Positions 33,857-41,842 of a stretch of DNA of 64,000 nucleotides are shown in pieces. Within the stretch, counting starts at the first letter, position 1, and each line of letters starts with the position of its first letter. A model generated the notes under the pieces. It saw only the letters and a list, made by a program, of their open reading frames with translations, had not been told where the DNA came from and did no database searches. Made by a program: the position numbers and the translations under genes. Origin of the DNA: Chersky-840 sp963810195 (GTDB lineage Bacteria; Actinomycetota; Acidimicrobiia; Acidimicrobiales; UBA8190); assembly GCA_963810195.1 (NCBI GenBank), contig CAWEMO010000008.1, positions 46,077-110,076 on the forward strand. Direction: 5' to 3'.

Positions 33857-34330
33857 TTAGGTCGAGGCGGGAGTGGACTCCGCTGCCGACTTGAGGCGCT
33901 CGAGGGTCTGCTCCATCGTGGCCCGGTTGTGCGTGGCACGGTCCCCGACCCCCGTCACGGGCTTGGCTAGGGCCTTGACGATGGGGCCCCGCAGGTCGGT
34001 CCAAGTTTCGGTGACCCGACAACCGGCAGCGGTCGGCTCGAACGCATAGCGCCATTCGGCGACCTTGAGGCCCAGGACCGTGATGCGGAAGGCGAGCAGA
34101 CGTCCAGGCTCGGCGTCGTCGATTGTTCCTAGCGTCGTCCATCTCTTCTTGCCGTTGCGGTTGACGCCGCGGAACGTCGCTTCGAGTTTCGGGCCCGTCG
34201 CGCCTCGAAGCCAGGTGGCCCCCTCATTCTCGGGCGACCACTCGCCCATCCGGGTCAGGTCGGAGACCATTGCCCATACCTGCTCTGCTGGTGCGGCGAT
34301 CTCTGTCGTCACACTTACCTGTTCAGCCAT
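33857..34330 (-). CDS. SRPBCC (polyketide cyclase/START-like) protein
   Basis: About 157 residues from ATG 34330 (MAEQVSVTTEIAAPAEQVWA). The opening strand plus 'iaApae.VWa.vsDl.rm.eWSPE' and later TWLRGATGPKLEATFRGVNR, RLLAFRITVLGLKVAEWRYA, GCRVTETWTDLRGPIVKALA is the SRPBCC/polyketide-cyclase-2 pattern: a hydrophobic cavity under a long C-terminal helix. It could bind a lipid or aromatic ligand. It lies 79 bp downstream of the SDR gene on the same strand, so they may act on one pathway. The 20 residues upstream in the frame have no family resemblance, so I preferred this start. Confidence 0.8.
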   Translation of the reverse strand: MAEQVSVTTEIAAPAEQVWAMVSDLTRMGEWSPENEGATWLRGATGPKLEATFRGVNRNGKKRWTTLGTIDDAEPGRLLAFRITVLGLKVAEWRYAFEPTAAGCRVTETWTDLRGPIVKALAKPVTGVGDRATHNRATMEQTLERLKSAAESTPAST

Positions 34331-34409
34331 GGGCCTCATGGTAGTCCCAGGGCGATCTGTCCTGCTCGTGCCCACGAGAACTACGCTCACCTACCCGCGG
34401 AACACCGGC

Positions 34410-35183
34410 CTACATCGGCATGGCGCGTCCCGCCATGACATGTCGGTACAGCGGCGGCGCGAGGATACGGAGCAGCGGACTCAAGGCCGCAGCTTTGGCG
34501 ACGTTGATCTCGATGGCACGTTTGCCCACGCCGTTGAGCGCCATGGCAGAGACTTGCTCGGTCGTGCGGAGAATCGCTTTCGGAGGGCGCGCCATGCCTC
34601 GTTCGAGCGATCGGATCGCCAGTGGAGTCTTGACAAAGCCGGGGTAGAGGATGTGTACGTTCACACCGAACGACCCGACCTCGAGCGCGACACTCTCCGT
34701 GAACGCGGAGAGAGCGCCCTTCGAGGCAACGTAAGCCGACTCATGGGCGATCGGCGTGCGCACGCTGTCGCTGGAACAGTTGAGCACGCTTCCAAACCGG
34801 CGCCTTGCCATTCCCGGCAAGACAGAGAGCGTCCCTACGACCGCGGCGAAAAAGTTCACCTCCAGGATCCTGCGGTAGAATGCCGCATCCGCGTCGATCG
34901 CCGCGACCGGTTCGTCGATGCCGGCCACATTGGCGAGGAAGTCCACCCGTCCGCATTCGCGTTCGATGCCGGCAAGCAGGTTGTCGTACGCGTTGACGTC
35001 GGCAAGGTCGCAGTGGAGCGCCGTGATACCCGAGGCCCCTTGCAAGGGTTCCACCTGGATATCTATACCGAATACCTGCGCGCCCCGATCCACGAGATCC
35101 CGGGCAAGTTGATTTCCGATTCCGGAGGCAGCTCCTGTGACGACGGCAACCTGGCCGTCGAAGCGCCTTATCCGCCGGCTCAT
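34410..35183 (-). CDS. Short-chain dehydrogenase/reductase
   Basis: A 257-residue classical SDR. TGAASGIG (16-23) binds the cofactor; the acidic residue after strand 2 (FGIDIQVE) suggests NAD preference; NVAG (85-88) stabilises the sheet; Ser138 in NCSSDS, Tyr151 and Lys155 in SAYVASKGALSAF form the catalytic triad; YPGFVKTPLA is the usual C-terminal segment. The tail (ILAPPLYRHVMAGRAMPM) is hydrophobic. Full-length. Substrate unknown; many actinobacterial SDRs with this tail act on fatty or steroid-like alcohols. Same strand as the SRPBCC gene. Confidence 0.92.
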   Translation of the reverse strand: MSRRIRRFDGQVAVVTGAASGIGNQLARDLVDRGAQVFGIDIQVEPLQGASGITALHCDLADVNAYDNLLAGIERECGRVDFLANVAGIDEPVAAIDADAAFYRRILEVNFFAAVVGTLSVLPGMARRRFGSVLNCSSDSVRTPIAHESAYVASKGALSAFTESVALEVGSFGVNVHILYPGFVKTPLAIRSLERGMARPPKAILRTTEQVSAMALNGVGKRAIEINVAKAAALSPLLRILAPPLYRHVMAGRAMPM

Positions 35184-35450
35184 GGGTCGATCTCAGGGCT
35201 TCGAGTTGGCGCCGCGAGTGAGGGGCACGACTGGACAGACACGCCATGGAGGCCTTAGATCCATGTGACAGCTCGACCTCCCAGTCAGGTCCCGGGTCGA
35301 ATTCGAGCTTTCGGGACACGCCTCATCAATGTAAGCGCGGACAGCGCGCGCGTTCCACCTGGACCACAAGAGTAGACGTTGCGAACGCGATCGTACCCGG
35401 CCCCAAATGGCGAGGCCGCGTACGAGCCACAAGATCGCCAGTCCGATCCC
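35184..35450. other. Intergenic, no gene seen
   Basis: About 270 bases between two minus-strand genes, with no supported frame. Confidence 0.35.
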
Positions 35451-36056
35451 TCACGCCCCGACAGGCGCCGCCTTTCCATCACGCGCCTTGGGGAACTCCT
35501 GGTCCTCGGGCACCCGGCGCAAGTGGACCACACCGATCAGTGTCAGCACGAGCATGATGCCGGCCAGTACGAAGGACACGATGGACGCCACCAGGGCGAT
35601 CTGACCGAAAGTCCAGAAGGCGTACGCCTCGAGGAGCAGCCCTCGCAGTGTCGTGCCCTTGAAGACCGTCTCGACCTGGCCTGCGAGCTTGGTGTTGGTC
35701 GGGTCGGCGATGGACTCTGCGCTCAACTGCGAGTAGGTCTTGCCCCCGCCGATCTCCTGCAGGTGATAGGCGATGAAGTGATCGGCGTAGGCCTCGGCCT
35801 GCTGACCGGTGGTCAATGGCTGCCCCGCGTACTTCTCGAGGTAGGGGATCATCACGGGCTCGATCTCGGTCCCGACCTTGGCGTGGGCGAATGCCGCCCG
35901 GGTCGGGAAGGTGATCTGCTGCTCGGCGAGCTGGTTGTGGACGTTGCTGTTGGCGAAGCTGTAGCCCCACAGACCAAGGCCCCCGGCCGCGAGCAGCACG
36001 ACGACCAGGACTGCGCCGCCCGCTGTGAGGATCATGTCGAACGTCTTGCGCCGCAT
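35451..36056 (-). CDS. Two-helix membrane protein with a large outer loop
   Basis: A 201-residue protein. Helix 1 MILTAGGAVLVVVLLAAGG follows MRRKTFD; a ~110-residue extracytoplasmic region follows (QLAEQQITFPTRAAFAHAKV, IPYLEKYAGQPLTTGQQAEA, GGGKTYSQLSAESIADPTN, GTTLRGLLLEAYAFWTFG), then helix 2 IALVASIVSFVLAGIMLVLT and a cytosolic tail. The layout (short N-tail, exported domain, C-terminal helix) is common in actinobacterial envelope proteins of unknown function. It may be a homologue of proteins annotated 'hypothetical membrane protein', but I cannot name the family. No operon partner. Confidence 0.7.
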   Translation of the reverse strand: MRRKTFDMILTAGGAVLVVVLLAAGGLGLWGYSFANSNVHNQLAEQQITFPTRAAFAHAKVGTEIEPVMIPYLEKYAGQPLTTGQQAEAYADHFIAYHLQEIGGGKTYSQLSAESIADPTNTKLAGQVETVFKGTTLRGLLLEAYAFWTFGQIALVASIVSFVLAGIMLVLTLIGVVHLRRVPEDQEFPKARDGKAAPVGA

Positions 36057-36438
36057 CTTTGGCTCCTTTCGATGCCACCTCGTCGCCGAGGCTCTCCCAA
36101 GAGCTTGTGCCCGGGATCACATGGGGGACAGGGCCGAAGGTCCCACCTCAGTAGCTCTAACGGCTCTGCCCGCCTCAGCGGCTTCGAGTGGTAAAGGCCC
36201 TTGTTCCAAGGCACCCCATGGCTACAAGGCAAGATCGCTCAGGTCTCGGCACCCGCCTCGTGATGAGCGAAAAACTCCTGCAGTTCTTCGGACGCTCAAG
36301 AAGTGCCCTTGCCTCATTGCGCCGTCGAGGTCTACGGCTGGGATTGGCAATAACCGCGCCCAACGAGCGATGGACGTACCTGGAAGTATGCAGGTGGCCG
36401 CGATGCGGCAAAACTATCCGCTTTGGAGGAATCACCAA
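36057..36438. other. Intergenic, no gene seen
   Basis: About 380 bases. Open frames are basic and Ser/Arg-rich. The last stretch contains GGAGGA (36425-36430), the Shine-Dalgarno of the next small gene. Confidence 0.35.
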
Positions 36439-36591
36439 ATGGCTGACAAGTCCTTTCGGGGAGAGATCGACGAACTACTGGCCGACTCGGAGAGTAGCCC
36501 CGACTCCACGGTAGACATCGGGGCCCGAGAGGCGATACGGAAGCTCGCCGAGGAGGTCCAAAGACTCCGAGGCCTCGTCAATCCGAAGTAG
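36439..36591 (+). CDS. Small helical protein, 50 aa
   Basis: MADKSFRGEIDELLADSESS then PDSTVDIGAREAIRKLAEEV QRLRGLVNPK in outline: acidic N-terminus and a coiled-coil helix at the end. GGAGGA 8 nt before ATG. Its ending helix (AIRKLAEEVQRL) resembles the helix of the convergent gene at 36613-36822 (LAAEVLELAEAVERL), hinting at two related or interacting tiny proteins. Function unknown. Confidence 0.55.
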   Translation: MADKSFRGEIDELLADSESSPDSTVDIGAREAIRKLAEEVQRLRGLVNPK

Positions 36592-36612
36592 TTGCAAAGC
36601 ACCAACTGGCCC

Positions 36613-36822
36613 CTAACTCCTGGGAGGGCCGGCGCTGTAGCGACCTCGACCATCGATGAGACCGTCTACCTCAATAGAGAGCCGTTCGACCGCTTCGGCC
36701 AGCTCGAGAACTTCGGCGGCGAGCTTTTCGACAAACGCTCCCTTTGTGATTGCGTCATCTCCCGAGCTGTGCAACTGGCTGAGGGTCGACCGAACCTTGT
36801 GCGAAATCCCGACGATTGCCAT
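36613..36822 (-). CDS. Small coiled-coil protein, 69 aa
   Basis: From ATG 36822: MAIVGISHKVRSTLSQLHSS, then AFVEKLAAEVLELAEAVERL and SIEVDGLIDGRG. A long heptad-like helix with Leu at a/d positions. A longer frame to 37008 has a Trp/Gly/Arg-rich N-terminus that looks less natural, but it cannot be excluded. It converges with the gene at 36439-36591. Function unknown. Confidence 0.45.
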   Translation of the reverse strand: MAIVGISHKVRSTLSQLHSSGDDAITKGAFVEKLAAEVLELAEAVERLSIEVDGLIDGRGRYSAGPPRS

Positions 36823-37249
36823 GCCAGAGAGCCTATGGACTGGTCGTCCCCACTGCTCGTAGTCGGGTTCACCAGGTGAGGCGACAAGGAGAGCAGGGAG
36901 CCTTGCGGGTGGTCCCCACGCTCCCGTCGCCACCACCGCGTAGAGCCTCCCACGCTGACCGTGCCACCCGCTCAGTGGTATCAGCCGGTCTTGTATCGAC
37001 CCTCCCATGGAAGAGGGTGTGCAGGATTGCCGGCCACATCTCGGCCATCAACCTGACACAGATGGTGTCGCACTGCTCGATGATTATACGAGGACCCGCA
37101 TCCACGGAACCACCAGTTGCCGGTGGGGGAGAAGGCACTTAGAAGTCCGTCGACACCATCAATGTTGTCTCATCGAAGCGCTGCGCAACTCGCAGGTACG
37201 GTGCCACAGATAGGAGACGCGGACGCGCCCTGCGTCGAAGGCTTCCGTT

Positions 37250-37531
37250 GCAATCGGAACTCGCTAGGTCTGCCCGACGCGGTTGCGCCAACTGTGGGGC
37301 CGGCCAGGGCTGCAGGGACCGAGGCATTGCCCGACCCGGCCGCCACGTCCAACACCCGGTCACCGCGCCCCACCCCGCACGCCTTGACCAGGACCCGCGC
37401 CGAGATCTGGGACAGTTCGGCGGCCACGGAAGGTAGTCGCCCAGGGCCGTGGCGCGGTGCTTGGCCTTGGAGGCGCGGTCGGCCCCCACAGTGGCAATCG
37501 GTGCGGTTATCTCAGTCCTCTTCCATGGCAT
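37250..37531 (-). pseudogene. SAM methyltransferase remnant
   Basis: From ATG 37531 one frame reads MPWKRTEITAPIATV and SKAKHRATALGDY, then after a shift near 37430 another reads VAAELSQISARVLVKACGVG, RGDRVLDVAAGSGNASVPAA, ALAGPTVGAT. LDVAAGSGNA is motif I (SAM binding) of a class I methyltransferase. Beyond it the sequence degenerates, so only the first ~90 residues remain. The start overlaps the end of the small membrane gene on the same strand (ATGCC..TGA), so the two formed an operon before decay. Confidence 0.65.
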
Positions 37532-37706
37532 TCCCGTTGAGGCTGGGGGACGAACGATGCGGCCGTGGCTGGAAGAAGAGATGTGAGTATTCGTCACCGT
37601 TTTGCCGTGCACGGTGATCGTGCACGATTCCTATGGTTACAGGGATCAATCCGACTGCCAGGCCCAGGAGCAGGAGCGGTGTCAGGGCGATCCATAACAT
37701 GGCCAT
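37512..37706 (-). CDS. Small single-helix membrane protein, 64 aa
   Basis: ATG 37706 lies just after AAGGAGG. MAMLWIALTPLLLLGLAVGL then IPVTIGIVHDHRARQNG is one membrane helix with a His/Arg end, followed by a polar Pro/Ser-rich tail ending NAMEED. Product unknown. Its stop overlaps the start of the methyltransferase remnant. It lies divergent to the TPR regulator; the two share the ~115-bp intervening region. Confidence 0.6.
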   Translation of the reverse strand: MAMLWIALTPLLLLGLAVGLIPVTIGIVHDHRARQNGDEYSHLFFQPRPHRSSPSLNGNAMEED

Positions 37707-37789
37707 CCTCCTTCCATCTCGGGTGGGCTCATCGCGGGGCATCCCCGTCGAGGAGCGAAACCCCGTTCGTCCATAAGGCGTGACGTGGC

Positions 37790-37808
37790 TGTGCCACGCG
37801 ATGGCACA
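37790..37808. promoter_or_regulatory. Perfect palindrome over the regulator promoter
   Basis: TGTGCCA (37790-37796), spacer CGCGA, TGGCACA (37802-37808): a 7-bp perfect inverted repeat five bases apart. It ends 5 nt before the -10 box TAAACT, so it covers the -35 region. A dimeric repressor or activator site is likely. Confidence 0.55.
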
Positions 37809-37813
37809 TCGTC

Positions 37814-37819
37814 TAAACT
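37814..37819 (+). promoter_or_regulatory. -10 box TAAACT, leaderless-type
   Basis: TAAACT ends 6 nt before the ATG at 37826. There is no Shine-Dalgarno, so the TPR gene is probably translated from a leaderless message. Confidence 0.5.
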
Positions 37820-37825
37820 CCGGGA

Positions 37826-39769
37826 ATGGCCGCGGCTGGCGACCACGGGGCGGGGATCACGTCACTTCTCGAGGCGGCAGAGGCCCGACGTCGGACTGGG
37901 CAGCTCGCGGATGCCCGGGTGGGATTCATGGGTGCCGCGAAGGCCGCCGAAAAGGCGGGGGATGCCCCTGCCTTCGTCGGTGCCGCCTTGGGTGTCGGCG
38001 GCATCTGGGTCCACGAGCAGCGCGACGTCGTCGCCCGAGCGGCCGTCGATTCCCTCTGGCGCCGTGCCCGCACCCTCGCCACGGCCGGCTCCGTCGAAGA
38101 AGCCCGTCTGGCCGTGCGCCAAGCGGCTGAAGCCGTTTACGAGGGGGCCCCGGTCGAAGCAGTCACGACCGCTGTCGAGCGCGTCCGTGCCCTCGGCGAC
38201 GAGGCAGCGACCGCTGAGGCACTTTCGTTGCTTCACCACGTACAACTCGGTCCGCGCCACGCCGAAGTGCGTCTCGGATTGGCAGAGGAGATCGTACGTC
38301 TCGGCGCTCGTGCGGAAGACGCTCTTCTCACCCTCATGGGCCTCTGTTGGCGGACCGTGGATCTCTTCCTACTGGGAGATCCACGTGCTGGCCAGTCCCT
38401 CGAAGAGCTACGAGAACTCTCGGCAGCCGAGGGATGCGAGGCGCTCGGTTTCGTCGCCGACGTGCTCGGGGCAATGGTCCTGGCTCGGGCCGGGCGACTC
38501 GAAGAGGCGGAAGCAGTCGCCACCAGCGCCTTGGAGCGAGGGACGGCAGTGGGCGATCCTGACGCACTTGCCTATTACGGGGCCATGCTCGCCGCGTTGC
38601 GGTGGTGGCAAGGCCGAGAGGGAGAGGTCATCGACCTCGTCCGGAGCATCTCAACTTCGCCTCGTCTGGGGTTCAACGACCATGTCTATGTGGCCGCAGA
38701 TGCAATGCTGTCGGCAGCTCTCGGTGACTTTGATTCGGCGGAGGAGGCGCTCGCTCGCCTGGATGGACTCGGGCTCGAGAGGCTGCCCCACTCGAGCAGT
38801 TGGCTTACTACCCAATTCCTTGTCGCCGAAGCCGCTTACCTGCTCGGTGACGCACAAGTTGCCGCGGCCGCCGGTGAAATCCTGGCCCCCTATGCCCATC
38901 TTCCGGTCATGCCCTCGCTTGGCATCGTGTGTCTAGGCTCGGCAGAGCGCGCCTTGGGGCTGTGCGCCGCTGCGACCGGTCGTCCCGACGCCGCCGTGCA
39001 TCATCTCGACGCCGCGATTCGTGCCGATCGCCGTCTCGGGAGCCGACCGATGGCCGTCCTCACCGAACACGCCCTTGCTGGCGTCTTGCGTGCCAAGAGA
39101 GGGGAGAGTGACTCGGCGCGAGCCGAACAACTGGCTCGTCGCGCCGAAGACCGGGCTCATCGAATGGGGATGGGGATTCCCAGTCACCCGTCCTGGCTGG
39201 TCGCTGGTCAGTTCTCGTCTCGGACGGCGGAACGCTCCCGGAAGGCGTCCCTGCAATCGTGTTCAGGGGGCTGGCGAATTGCAGTCGACGGTCGGGCGAC
39301 GCTGTTGCCTGACCGTGTTGGGCTCGCATACCTTGCCGAGCTGATCGCCCGACCTGGCCAGGACCTTGATGTGTTGAGTCTTGCATCCGATGGCATTCTG
39401 GGCGCGTGTCTTTCGGATGCGGTCGCAGACAAGAGCGCCCTTGACAGCTACCGCCGTCGCTCTCGAGAACTGAGCATGATGATTGGCCGCGATGACCTCA
39501 AACCTTCTCTTGTCGATCGCTACCGCGAGGAGCTCGCCACACTCACGGCGGCTCTCCGATCCTCTACCGGGCTAGGCGGAAGGGCGCGAGTATTTCCCGA
39601 CAACAACGAGCGCGCTCGAACCGCAGTGCGTAAAGCGCTTATGCGTGCAGTCGCCGCAATCGAAGCCATCGAACCCGATTTCAGCCACCACCTACGGGCG
39701 AGTCTGGTGACCGGCATCACGTGCCGGTATTCACCATCACAAGGGTGGAATGTCACGACGCGGGATTGA
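37826..39769 (+). CDS. TPR protein, LuxR/BTAD-regulator-like C-terminus
   Basis: A 647-residue soluble helical protein. Residues ~10-450 are tetratricopeptide-like repeats: SLLEAAEARRRTGQLADARV, AAEKAGDAPAFVGAALGVGG, and later AGRLEEAEAVATSALERG, ATGRPDAAVHHLDAAIRADR. The last ~170 residues match the C-terminal module of large actinobacterial regulators/AAA proteins: VGLAYLAELIARPGQDLDVL, DSYRRRSRELSMMIG, ERARTAVRKALMRAVAAIEA, IEPDFSHHLRASLVTGITCR. There is no AAA ATPase or clear HTH, so this looks like the tail of such a protein without its sensor part. It probably binds partners. Promoter with palindrome immediately upstream. No operon partner downstream. Confidence 0.75.
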   Translation: MAAAGDHGAGITSLLEAAEARRRTGQLADARVGFMGAAKAAEKAGDAPAFVGAALGVGGIWVHEQRDVVARAAVDSLWRRARTLATAGSVEEARLAVRQAAEAVYEGAPVEAVTTAVERVRALGDEAATAEALSLLHHVQLGPRHAEVRLGLAEEIVRLGARAEDALLTLMGLCWRTVDLFLLGDPRAGQSLEELRELSAAEGCEALGFVADVLGAMVLARAGRLEEAEAVATSALERGTAVGDPDALAYYGAMLAALRWWQGREGEVIDLVRSISTSPRLGFNDHVYVAADAMLSAALGDFDSAEEALARLDGLGLERLPHSSSWLTTQFLVAEAAYLLGDAQVAAAAGEILAPYAHLPVMPSLGIVCLGSAERALGLCAAATGRPDAAVHHLDAAIRADRRLGSRPMAVLTEHALAGVLRAKRGESDSARAEQLARRAEDRAHRMGMGIPSHPSWLVAGQFSSRTAERSRKASLQSCSGGWRIAVDGRATLLPDRVGLAYLAELIARPGQDLDVLSLASDGILGACLSDAVADKSALDSYRRRSRELSMMIGRDDLKPSLVDRYREELATLTAALRSSTGLGGRARVFPDNNERARTAVRKALMRAVAAIEAIEPDFSHHLRASLVTGITCRYSPSQGWNVTTRD

Positions 39770-39783
39770 GGGCAGGGAAGCTG

Positions 39784-39912
39784 TCACGTGTAGGTGCCAA
39801 AAATCTCGTCCACGTCTGTGACCAGCAGATATACGAGAGTGCCCTCAGCGGCCTTGTCTGACCCGGACCGGAGCAGCCCGCCCGACGATCCTTCGTCCGC
39901 CTCCTCGGTCAT
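39784..39912 (-). CDS. Tiny acidic protein, 42 aa
   Basis: From ATG 39912: MTEEADEGSSGGLLRSGSDK then AAEGTLVYLLVTDVDEIFGT YT in outline. An acidic leader, then one hydrophobic strand. TAAGTA ends 6 nt upstream on the minus strand, again the leaderless arrangement. Function unknown; too short for family assignment. Confidence 0.4.
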   Translation of the reverse strand: MTEEADEGSSGGLLRSGSDKAAEGTLVYLLVTDVDEIFGTYT

Positions 39913-40041
39913 GTGGTCTACTTAGTACGTGATCGTGCGTTCCCGGCGATTCCTTTAGCCCACCCCACCAGGGGCCCAGAGTGAGCAGTGCCGCTGGCGG
40001 CGTAGCGGCGCCTCAACCCCGGCCTAGATAGCCTCTCGGGC

Positions 40042-40221
40042 ATGGATCATCTTGCACGCGTCATCCAACGCCCTGATGGGTCCTGGGACTATTCCTGCGC
40101 GTCATGCGGCCGATCGGCAGGTCGTGCCGCCGTCCGGGAGCTAGCTGAGCAGCTTGCTGACAACCACCGACTGGCGTTTGGGCCGAGCTTTGACGACCGT
40201 AACGCCGAGCCCTCCAACTAA
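40042..40221 (+). CDS. Small CxxC protein, 59 aa
   Basis: MDHLARVIQRPDGSWDYSCA then SCGRSAGRAAVRELAEQLAD, ending FGPSFDDRNAEPSN. One CxxC pair in a short aromatic segment (SWDYSCASCG), then a helix. A single CxxC suggests either a dimeric zinc site or a redox pair. TAGCCT (40029-40034) ends 7 nt before the ATG. It is small enough to be missed by automatic callers. Confidence 0.5.
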   Translation: MDHLARVIQRPDGSWDYSCASCGRSAGRAAVRELAEQLADNHRLAFGPSFDDRNAEPSN

Positions 40222-40224
40222 GAC

Positions 40225-40521
40225 TCACGCTACGAACAACGCCTTGCGCAGGCGCTCAATCTCAACCAGCAAGCCGGCGAGCACCTCCTCGCTCATACCC
40301 TCGCGGTTGCGCAGACGCTCGGTCAAGCTATCGAGCCTCGCCATTTCGCGACTGCGCAGCGTCGCCTGATAACCGGGGGTGTGGCGCCGCAACGCTCGGT
40401 TGAAGGTGGCATTCGCCTCGGTGCCGTCGGCGAGCTCGAGGACTCGAGCGATCCCGGCGAAGGAGCGGCCCTGTTCGCGAAGCAATAGAGCCTGCTCGTC
40501 GCGATCGACGTCGTCAGGCAT
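40225..40521 (-). CDS. Helical small protein, 98 aa
   Basis: MPDDVDRDEQALLLREQGRS then FAGIARVLELADGTEANATF, NRALRRHTPGYQATLRSREM, ARLDSLTERLRNREGMSEEV, LAGLLVEIERLRKALFV. The segment GRSFAGIARVLELADGTEAN resembles a helix-turn-helix, followed by a C-terminal coiled coil. A small DNA-binding or helper protein is plausible but not shown. It starts 48 bp from the cold-shock gene's stop on the same strand (cold-shock first), and converges with the CxxC gene. Confidence 0.6.
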   Translation of the reverse strand: MPDDVDRDEQALLLREQGRSFAGIARVLELADGTEANATFNRALRRHTPGYQATLRSREMARLDSLTERLRNREGMSEEVLAGLLVEIERLRKALFVA

Positions 40522-40569
40522 TTGTGCCCTCGCGTCTCCTAGTTGGACCGGAGCCGATCGCTGTTAGTC

Positions 40570-40773
40570 TTAGATCGGTCGCACGTTCTTGGCCTGAGGA
40601 CCCTTCGCTCCTGGCTCGGACTGGAACTCCACCTTTTGTCCCTCGATCAGCTCGCGATACCCCGAACCCTCGATAGACGAGAAATGTGCGAAGACGTCAG
40701 GAGAGCCATCGTCTGGGGTGATGAATCCATATCCCTTGCTGGCGTTGAACCACTTCACGGTGCCTGTGGCCAT
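40570..40773 (-). CDS. cspA: Cold-shock protein (CspA family)
   Basis: A 67-residue cold-shock-domain protein from ATG 40773: MATGTVKWFNASKGYGFITP, DDGSPDVFAHFSSIEGSGYR, ELIEGQKVEFQSEPGAKGPQ, AKNVRPI. RNP1 (KGYGFI) and RNP2 (VFAHF, with VFVHF usual) bind single-stranded nucleic acid as an RNA chaperone. Normal length for the family. The frame extends 20 codons upstream, but this ATG gives the canonical start. It acts in the cytoplasm. The stop is 48 bp before the helical small protein. Confidence 0.95.
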   Translation of the reverse strand: MATGTVKWFNASKGYGFITPDDGSPDVFAHFSSIEGSGYRELIEGQKVEFQSEPGAKGPQAKNVRPI

Positions 40774-40942
40774 CGTTGTTGCCTCGTTTCTCCACGCTCT
40801 CGATACTTGCGGGAGACCTTGTGGCACCGGCAACGACGACAGCTCGCGTGAGATCTGACTGTGCGCTAGTTACACGATAGCGGGCCTTGAACGCTCATCG
40901 AGCACTCCTATGGTCGACGGCCCGAGATGCCAGGCCGGCGAG

Positions 40943-41104
40943 TTAGCTGACGAATGACTCGATCTGCTTGCCAAGCTTGTCTTCGATTTCAGGGTTCCAC
41001 GCCGTCTCAGCAACATCGACGACGAGAATGAGGTCCGATAGCAGCAGGGCCTGGAGCGCCGCCACAGCAAGATACTTCAGCCATTTGCCGATACCGATTC
41101 GCAC
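40943..41104 (-). CDS. Small one-helix protein, 53 aa
   Basis: From GTG 41104: MRIGIGKWLKYLAVAALQAL then LLSDLILVVDVAETAWNPEI EDKLGKQIESFVS in outline. A hydrophobic helix after a Lys-containing start and an acidic C-terminus. The start codon is uncertain, with only a weak GGGAGA ~20 nt upstream. The composition is protein-like, unlike the upstream part of the frame. Confidence 0.35.
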   Translation of the reverse strand: MRIGIGKWLKYLAVAALQALLLSDLILVVDVAETAWNPEIEDKLGKQIESFVS

Positions 41105-41211
41105 CGTGAAATTGGCTGGGTCTCCCGAGCGGAAGCGCGGCAATGGCAAGGATGATGCCTCGAAACAGACATAAACCCTAAGACAGGGGCTTGCTTGTTT
41201 TTGCGGGCAGG

Positions 41212-41460
41212 CTACTTGGTGGTCTTCACCGGTTTCATGGCCTTGGCGCCCTTCGCCACTGCCGGGTCTGTCTTGTCGGATGATGTCCTCGCCTTGCCGA
41301 TGACTGCGAAAGCACCAGGGCCAGGGACGACCATCGACTCCTCGCCCGTCGACCACTTAATGCGGAGCATCTGGCCGATGACTCCGGTCACGACACCGTC
41401 GCGCGGTACCTGGTCGACCTTGGTGGAAGCGACACGAACTCGATCACCGGTAACCGGCAT
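41212..41460 (-). CDS. DUF1918 domain protein (intact)
   Basis: An 82-residue protein: MPVTGDRVRVASTKVDQVPR, DGVVTGVIGQMLRIKWSTGE, ESMVVPGPGAFAVIGKA and a Lys/Ala/Thr-rich tail. This is DUF1918, a short SH3-like beta barrel found in actinobacteria, often beside regulators or enzymes; the role is unknown. The conserved R..G.V......Y.V+W..G.E....PG... layout is complete here. The basic tail (GAKAMKPVKTTK) resembles the tail of the truncated copy at 4115-4288. A third copy is at 54156-54392. Confidence 0.85.
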   Translation of the reverse strand: MPVTGDRVRVASTKVDQVPRDGVVTGVIGQMLRIKWSTGEESMVVPGPGAFAVIGKARTSSDKTDPAVAKGAKAMKPVKTTK

Positions 41461-41842
41461 GAGTACCTTTCGTGGTAGCTGGAGTGAGATTCATGGCCTA
41501 GCCCTCTCATTGCGCTGCCGCCAAACGACCCCTTTGACGTTCGTGAATGGGCTCTCGCTCATTTCGCACCATACTCCGGATCGCAGGGCCCTTTCCCCAG
41601 CCGCCCTGACCAATTCAGAGAGATTTTCACGCTCCGGTCATGGTCGGACGGCATTTGACCTACGAAGCTGCTGACTCCTGACTGCTCTGATGGCGAAGAG
41701 AGACTCGAACTTGGCCAGTCTCGGGCCGTTTCAGCATGAGGCACGAGCCCACGCTGAATCTCGGGCGCGCCACGGGCGCGAGGGGGGCGCAATCACGGTC
41801 AATCGAGGTTATCGGCGGTCAGTCAGAACTGTCCTCTGAACT
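41461..41842. other. Intergenic, no gene seen
   Basis: About 380 bases. One stretch near 41700-41770 weakly resembles part of a tRNA on the minus strand (see rejected list). No gene is supported. Confidence 0.35.

Noticed and set aside
35379..36194. 271-aa plus-strand frame opposite the membrane protein
   Set aside because: Antisense shadow; the minus strand has two clear membrane helices and a normal start.
41698..41770. tRNA-like string on the minus strand
   Set aside because: TTCGAGT is present, but the T-stem does not pair, and no anticodon arm can be placed.
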